A model generated the notes under the pieces. That model saw only the letters and a program-made list of their open reading frames with translations, ran no database searches and was not told the origin of the DNA. The position numbers and the translations under genes are program-made. DNA of 64,000 bases, from the NCBI RefSeq assembly GCF_037975245.1, contig NC_092572.1:3385501-3449500 (forward strand). Direction: 5' to 3'. Source of the stretch: Apostichopus japonicus (Eukaryota; Echinodermata; Holothuroidea; Aspidochirotida; Stichopodidae). Within the stretch, counting starts at the first letter, position 1, and the number at the start of each line of letters is the position of its first letter. This document shows positions 58,317-64,000 of this stretch, in pieces.

Positions 58317-61300
58317 CGTGATAACATAGAGTTTCTATGGAAATGGAGGTAAAGGATAGGCAAGTCTGCGCTAAAATTATTCAGAGCTCAGTATACGGTA
58401 AGGTATATTGTTAAGGTTTTTCTTCTCGTAATGTTAATTGCAACGTTATCAATATTTTAGCAAATCATGCATGAGGAAGAAGATAGTATCGTATATCAAA
58501 AAAAGCTATGCAAAATGACTGGCTTGCAACAAATATGTACTAGCAACAATTTACACGACAAGGCGTGAGAATTGTAAGTACTTTGCAAGCATTGTTTATA
58601 AAGTAAAACAACTATTGATAAGTATTTTAAATATTGAATTGCTCCTTCATGCTTAGCTATACATGCAGATGTTACAATATGTATTCATACATACGTATAT
58701 GTATATGCACTACACAAAATATTCCAAAATCGTCACTTTGAAACGTAAAGTGAGGGTCAAACGGTCATTGTGTTGCTGTTAACACTGTATCACCTAGACT
58801 GTTATATTTCAATATTATATAAATAGAGATATCCAGAACTGCTGAAACTAAGCTAAGGATCTAATTTTGAAATAAATACTTCCTAGTTTGTTTACCAAAA
58901 CAGCAACCTTGGTCATGTTATGTAAAACATCCATATTGTTTATGTTACGTAAAAGCTTCCGTATTCGACTACTGTTCGGAATCTATTCATTCGTTCTAAT
59001 TTTCAATGCTAACCAAAGGTATGGTTAAAAGTGTCACGGGGTGAGAGATACCGCACAGGAGCAATAACAGTGAGTTAGCAAAACTACTCACATTATAATA
59101 CAGTATTCATTCGTGCGGAAATGTTTTGTTCACAAGGAAGGCGAAAAGAGGCCTGTAACTTGTAAGTGAACAGACCAAGGTAAACCGGTAGACCTTTGGA
59201 CTAAAGGTATTGCATGTTAGGCCAACTTAACCCAGAGAGCTGCTAACCTCAGCTACAACATACGAAAAGGTAAGTTTGTAACTTAAACGACCGAAGGGAT
59301 AGAGAGTAGAGGAAAGACATGTGGCAGGGAAGGGGGGGGAGGGTTAGGGGAGGGGGTGGAACCAACATATATAGAGTTTGAAAACTGTTAGCTGTTGAAT
59401 TACTCCTGCAAGAATAGAGAATCTTACTCATATCATAAATATCATAAACGGTAGTAATCTACGAGGTTCAGTTTATCGGTATAGCGATTATATATTATTT
59501 CATGTACAACAAAACACACAGGAAGTTTCTTAATTTCGGTTTATGTCAATAAAATATGATACGTATAGGGCAAACTGCGAATGGAAGAGATATGTTTTGT
59601 AATTTGAGTTGCTAATTGGAGTATGATTCCAAAGCAAGTCTTGCAATTTGCTTGGATCATCATTGTGCGAATTACTTGAAACCTATAACTTATATTAACT
59701 TTTGGCACAAGACAAGGGCGTCCACAAAACGTTAGCCATGAGAAGGCATGGGTAAACAAATAAGCTATATTTTAAGTTCCCATTGTGCGGGGTGACATAT
59801 CCAGGATTTGTCCAGGGGGGGTGGGAGGGGGGTTAAGGAGGCAAGAGGCAAGTATAATTAGATATCGAAATTACTACCGAAATAGCGGTGCATAAAAAAC
59901 ATTAGGAAATTATAAGGAAATGCACACACGTGAAGCTCTTTTAATACTGTGTCCAACAGCCTATATGTACCTTAATATATTTAAAATAAATAGAGTCGAA
60001 ATAATTCAGAAGGGGACTTGTTACCCTACCTGGAACCGCTTCTATTATGTAATGGCGATAGCCATCTTTGTTTTGTTTACTTGAGAAAATATAAACTTAT
60101 TGTTTGGTCACTGTATGCTGGGTGCAAGGTCTTGCGTGTATACCTACGTGGGCGCATTATACGAACTTAGTTCAAATCATATGGAAACTCCGCAAATTGA
60201 TTTTCCCAAGCAAGAAACTAAATATAAAAGTAAGGCAAAAACCCACAAAGAAACGAAAGAACCGTTTACTCATTCACAGTAGTTTGTCGTTAATAATTAT
60301 TGGTCTGCCCTGCCCCCACCCTTGGAAACTGGTATGACTTTTGTCACGCGTTAAGTAGGTCAATTACATACTGTTGTAATCGAACCTATTTTAAGTTCAG
60401 TTGTTCAGGGAAGACGTCGTTCCACATATTGTCTCTTCTTTCAAGCAGTAATTGTCTTTCATTTGTTTTAAATGTTTTTCATCGTTTCTCGAAGCCACAC
60501 GAACAAAAACGTATTCGATTAAAGAAGCATTAAGTTTTCTGGAATTTCGGGGCCACACAAATGAAATTTGTAAAATAGACCATGCACGAGTCAAATATAT
60601 GGGGGGATAATTAATTTAGAACACGTATAATTAATTGCAGCTATTCGTAAAAAGAAACAACATTGTTTCAACGCCAAGATTATTCGGTACTTTTTATAGG
60701 CAAGCTTACAACGGTAGTATACAAGTGTCTCGATCCTTGGTGCAAAGATTATCATTCCAAGGATTTGAAGGGGTGGCGATCTGTTTTATTATTCATGGTT
60801 TAGTGCAAGGGAGCTAGACAAGTCTTAAGCTACATTATGTAAGATATATGCCTTATGTTACTGTTTTGAACATACTGTAACATCGCTAGAATCTCCCGCT
60901 GTGCGATTCGGGGATCGAGACTTGGAGTGTGGGACGGTGGGAGAGAAAGTCTAGGCAAAAGTAGTTTTATGCGCGAATTATAACTAAATCTTCCGCAGCA
61001 TTGTTTCATATCATGGATCAAATCGATATTAAAGTAGTGCTGTCCATAACCGCTGTATGCTAATCGATCATGTTCCCGAACTGTCACTGGGTTAACCAAT
61101 TGTACTCATTCACGTAATTTTCGTCCCAAAAGTTGAAGTGAAATGAACAGCCAAAGAACAACTTCATATCTTAAGCCGAATGTGTAATAGGCTATAGGTA
61201 CACCGATATAAAAGTGTGGTAAGATGTATAGGTAAACACCTGTTACGCGGAAAGCTTGATAGGAAATAAGTACATCGGCTTCGAAGGTGGCTTACGTCAT

Positions 61301-62305
61301 ATAGTTTAAGTCGTGATGTTATATTCATTACAGGAGTTTATCCATCTATTGTAACACCAACTCAACTGCACCGTTATGTTGTGAATGCTGTAGCAACGTA
61401 ACTGATTCAAACATACACTTCTTACTGGGGAATAACATAACCGCACTTATCCAGGTATCACTATAGCAACCAATATTTCAGTTTCTTAACCTACCTATAA
61501 TGTGTATATTTCGTAATTTCACGTAAACGTAGGCCTATACATGTAATATGTAAATACGTCGTAGAAACTGCAGGGCGTATTACAACCCAACTTACAACTT
61601 GTATACACGATTTGGATCCTATCGAACCAGTTATTCACCCCGGGGTGTCCCTTTGTACAAGATGTAGGTCTAGTTTACCAGACGTTCAGGTTTCCCCCAT
61701 GGCTGGCATACATACATTAGTTAAACAGGGGAGATGTAAATGGGAAGGTCAAAAGGGCCTAAGTATTATATCAGTGCTCCCACACATCGTGAGAATGTTA
61801 CCCGAGCTTTCCAAACCAAGACTACTGGATATTACAACATCACACATTTCTCAGTTTGAAAGCTCTGCATATTTGGAGCTCTAAGCGAATAGGTAGAGAA
61901 GCAAACAGTTTATGTAGCCTAGTTTTATGTTCAATGAATCGTGCAAATAAAATGGTTTTAAAGAAATAGGCTATCTATTGTTATGACGGAATTGCTTGGG
62001 TGTTTCCTAATATACTAAGTAAACAGAGACCCTTGAAAGGTATCACGGGTTTCTCTAGCAATAGGAAAGACTGTTTCAGTTTTGGGGGAAAAACCCCGCA
62101 AGGCATCAAGCATGAATATAAAGTAATCGACCAAGGATCCCTTTAACTTTGCCGCAGTTAGTTCTAAACAGAGAATCCTTGCCTTAAACAATATTTGTTT
62201 GTAGCCTACAAGAGTACAAGAGGTGATATAAACACAATACGTATAGGTCTGATCGATAGACCGTATAATGCTTAGTTCAACGTGAATTTTAACACACATT
62301 AAAAC
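58317..62305. other. Spacer, no gene recognised
   Basis: The sequence is A+T-rich, with short open frames on both strands and none resembling a known family. A frame at 61612-61884 contains CTRCRSSLPDVQVSPMAG and has mixed composition, but nothing supports it as an exon. A G-run segment near 59812 (CCAGGATTTGTCCAGGGGGG) looks like one end of a MITE without a visible partner. Confidence 0.4.
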
Positions 62306-62309
62306 GCGC

Positions 62310-62600
<291 letters not shown>

Positions 62601-62661
62601 GAAGAGAAAGAGGAACAGTCATAGTTAAAGCGCTGATCCCTATTATATACACAGGTAGCCA

Positions 62662-63112
62662 GTGACAGATCAAGGATTACGGAAGGGGTGTGCGCCTCAC
62701 CCTACCCCTTACATCGACAACTCCATTTTTGACGTTTCCATTTTTCCTCTCTCACTAATGTATCTATATAAATACTATATATGGTCTATCATAACGCGTG
62801 TGTGTGTATGGACGCCTTAAACAATTGTAGAATTGTGCTATATGGAACCAACTGTGGCTGGTCTTGAACTCGACCGAGTCGTCGGGGAACATTTCGGGAA
62901 GGGGGCGACCACCCCCCCCCCGAGCAAATTTTCTTTATGACATCGCTAGTAATTTCAAAACAGACAATGCTTAGATGCAACTTACAAGGCCTGGGAAGTG
63001 TCATTTCCAGCGATCTGGGAGGCATTTTCCGCCAAAATTTTTCTTGTACGCTTCGCGCCAATTTATGGTGGCGCTTCGCTTAGATAGTTTGCCTACAGGC
63101 AATTACTCGCTA
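62662..63112. mobile_element. MITE fragment(s) with GCGCCACCATAAATTGGCGC module (minus)
   Basis: On the minus strand the right side begins CAGGCGTGTAGCGAGTAATT and continues into AAGCGAAGCGCCACCATAAA then TTGGCGCGAAGCGTACAAGA with AAAATTTT. This is the same hairpin module as at about 44416 and 45125. The left side starts CAGTGACAGATCAAGGATTA, a different terminus type. No target duplication was found, so at least one border is wrong or the element is fused. Confidence 0.5.
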
Positions 63113-63221
63113 CACGCCTGTTCGAATTTGTAATGCAAAGAGCAGATATAACATCATATCAGTGAGCATTGAAATGCATTTTCCACGATGAACAGCCTCA
63201 AAAACTGTCTATGTGTGTAGT

Positions 63222-63669
63222 CAAAGGCGTAGGAGCCCAATTGGATTTGGGGGCTGTAATGACTTGCCCGAAAAAAAAAGCCAAAATTTTTCGCGCACGA
63301 AGCGCGCGTTCAACATATCGATGCCAATATCATATAAGCAAACATCGGTCATTATATTGCATGGCATCGTGTACCGCACGGTCCGTGAAAGTTGCACAGT
63401 ATACCGCCAAATGCTAATGTAAACAACGAAATATCTTATGTAGATGGAGAAAAAGCATACAGATCCATTTATGTCAAAACTCTCTTTTACAGTAGTAATG
63501 TCGGCCAAGCTTACAACTTTATTTTAATTACCAAGGAGATAATTTTTAAGCTATTCATTGCGATTTATTTTTCTTTCAGTAGGTGTCCGAAAAAAATTGG
63601 AAAAAAAAAATTGGCTGCGGGGGGGGGTGGGGGCTGCAGCCCCCGCCTCCTACGGGACCTACGCCTATG
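63222..63669. mobile_element. hAT-type MITE (CAAAGGCGTAGG / CCTACGCCTATG ends), 448 bp
   Basis: The perfect 8-bp target duplication TGTGTAGT lies at 63214-63221 and 63670-63677. The left side GCGTAGGAGCCCAATTGGAT with TGACTTGCCCGAAAAA and CAAAATTTTTCGCGCACGAA is the inverted counterpart of the right half of 42723-43064. A 16-base near-palindrome GGGGGCTGCAGCCCCC lies near the right end. Confidence 0.92.
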
Positions 63670-64000
63670 TGTGTAGTGTTCGGTTTCGATATACCTGATA
63701 TCGGAAATATCTGCTATTTTTCTGTTCCTTCAACCAAGTTTTATAATAGCCATTATAAGAGGTTGCAATATTTCTACACCAATAAATTAACTGTGTCTGA
63801 ATTTTCGAAAATTTCCTGACCAACATTCTTCATCATACTTTCCTCTACTCGTGCAATTTTGACCTGTCTGTTAGGGGTTGAAGGAGGTTTTTCTATATTG
63901 GTTATCCATAGATTGAATTTTGTGCAACATTATGGGTATGTTTTGAAGTGATTTTATTCACGAGAAATGTGAATTTTCAAATTCTCAACAAATAATGGGC

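Overview
This is a eukaryotic (animal) nuclear genome window. Three conserved, intron-rich metazoan genes can be followed exon by exon. Introns have GT-AG borders, A+T-rich spacer and many transposon relics. The genes, the frequent 'taggcctaggc'-type intron sequence and the repeat types suggest a marine deuterostome, most likely an echinoderm. That assignment is inference; the species cannot be fixed from the window alone.

Layout. (1) 1387-7446, plus strand: ATP5MG, mitochondrial ATP synthase subunit g, 3 exons, 124 aa. Intron 1 carries a 2.2-kb terminal-inverted-repeat transposon with a TA target duplication. (2) 10158-18021, minus strand: RBM42, an RNA-binding protein with a Pro/Gly/Met-rich middle and one C-terminal RRM, 8 exons, 413 aa. 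It lies tail-to-tail with ATP5MG. Two of its introns hold 4-copy tandem arrays (54-bp and 88-bp periods) that each duplicated an exon-intron junction, leaving spare 5' splice sites. (3) 19363-39727, plus strand: CHEK1, the checkpoint kinase Chk1, 12 coding exons, 486 aa. It lies head-to-head with RBM42 across a 1.34-kb divergent promoter region with an E2F consensus site. Its introns hold a minisatellite broken by a putative solo LTR, a hAT-type element with a second transposon nested inside it, and smaller repeats.

From about 40 kb to the end I find no convincing host gene. This part is a mosaic of non-autonomous transposons. Several have perfect 8-bp target duplications typical of hAT elements, and their ends share a CA(N)xGGCGTAGG-like theme next to long G or C runs. 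One larger hAT element (44350-47925) keeps a decayed transposase C-terminal (hATC) segment. It sits inside a tRNA-derived SINE, of which an uninterrupted relative lies at 56737-57041. (TA)n microsatellites are common after 52.5 kb.

The three genes serve different cell functions: respiratory ATP synthesis, RNA binding and the DNA-damage checkpoint. The only visible link is the shared RBM42/CHEK1 promoter region. The most unusual sequence signals are the paired splice-donor duplications in RBM42, the element with eight same-orientation copies of a 15-bp motif at 33564-36119, and the GC-palindrome modules shared by several different elements near the right end of the window.
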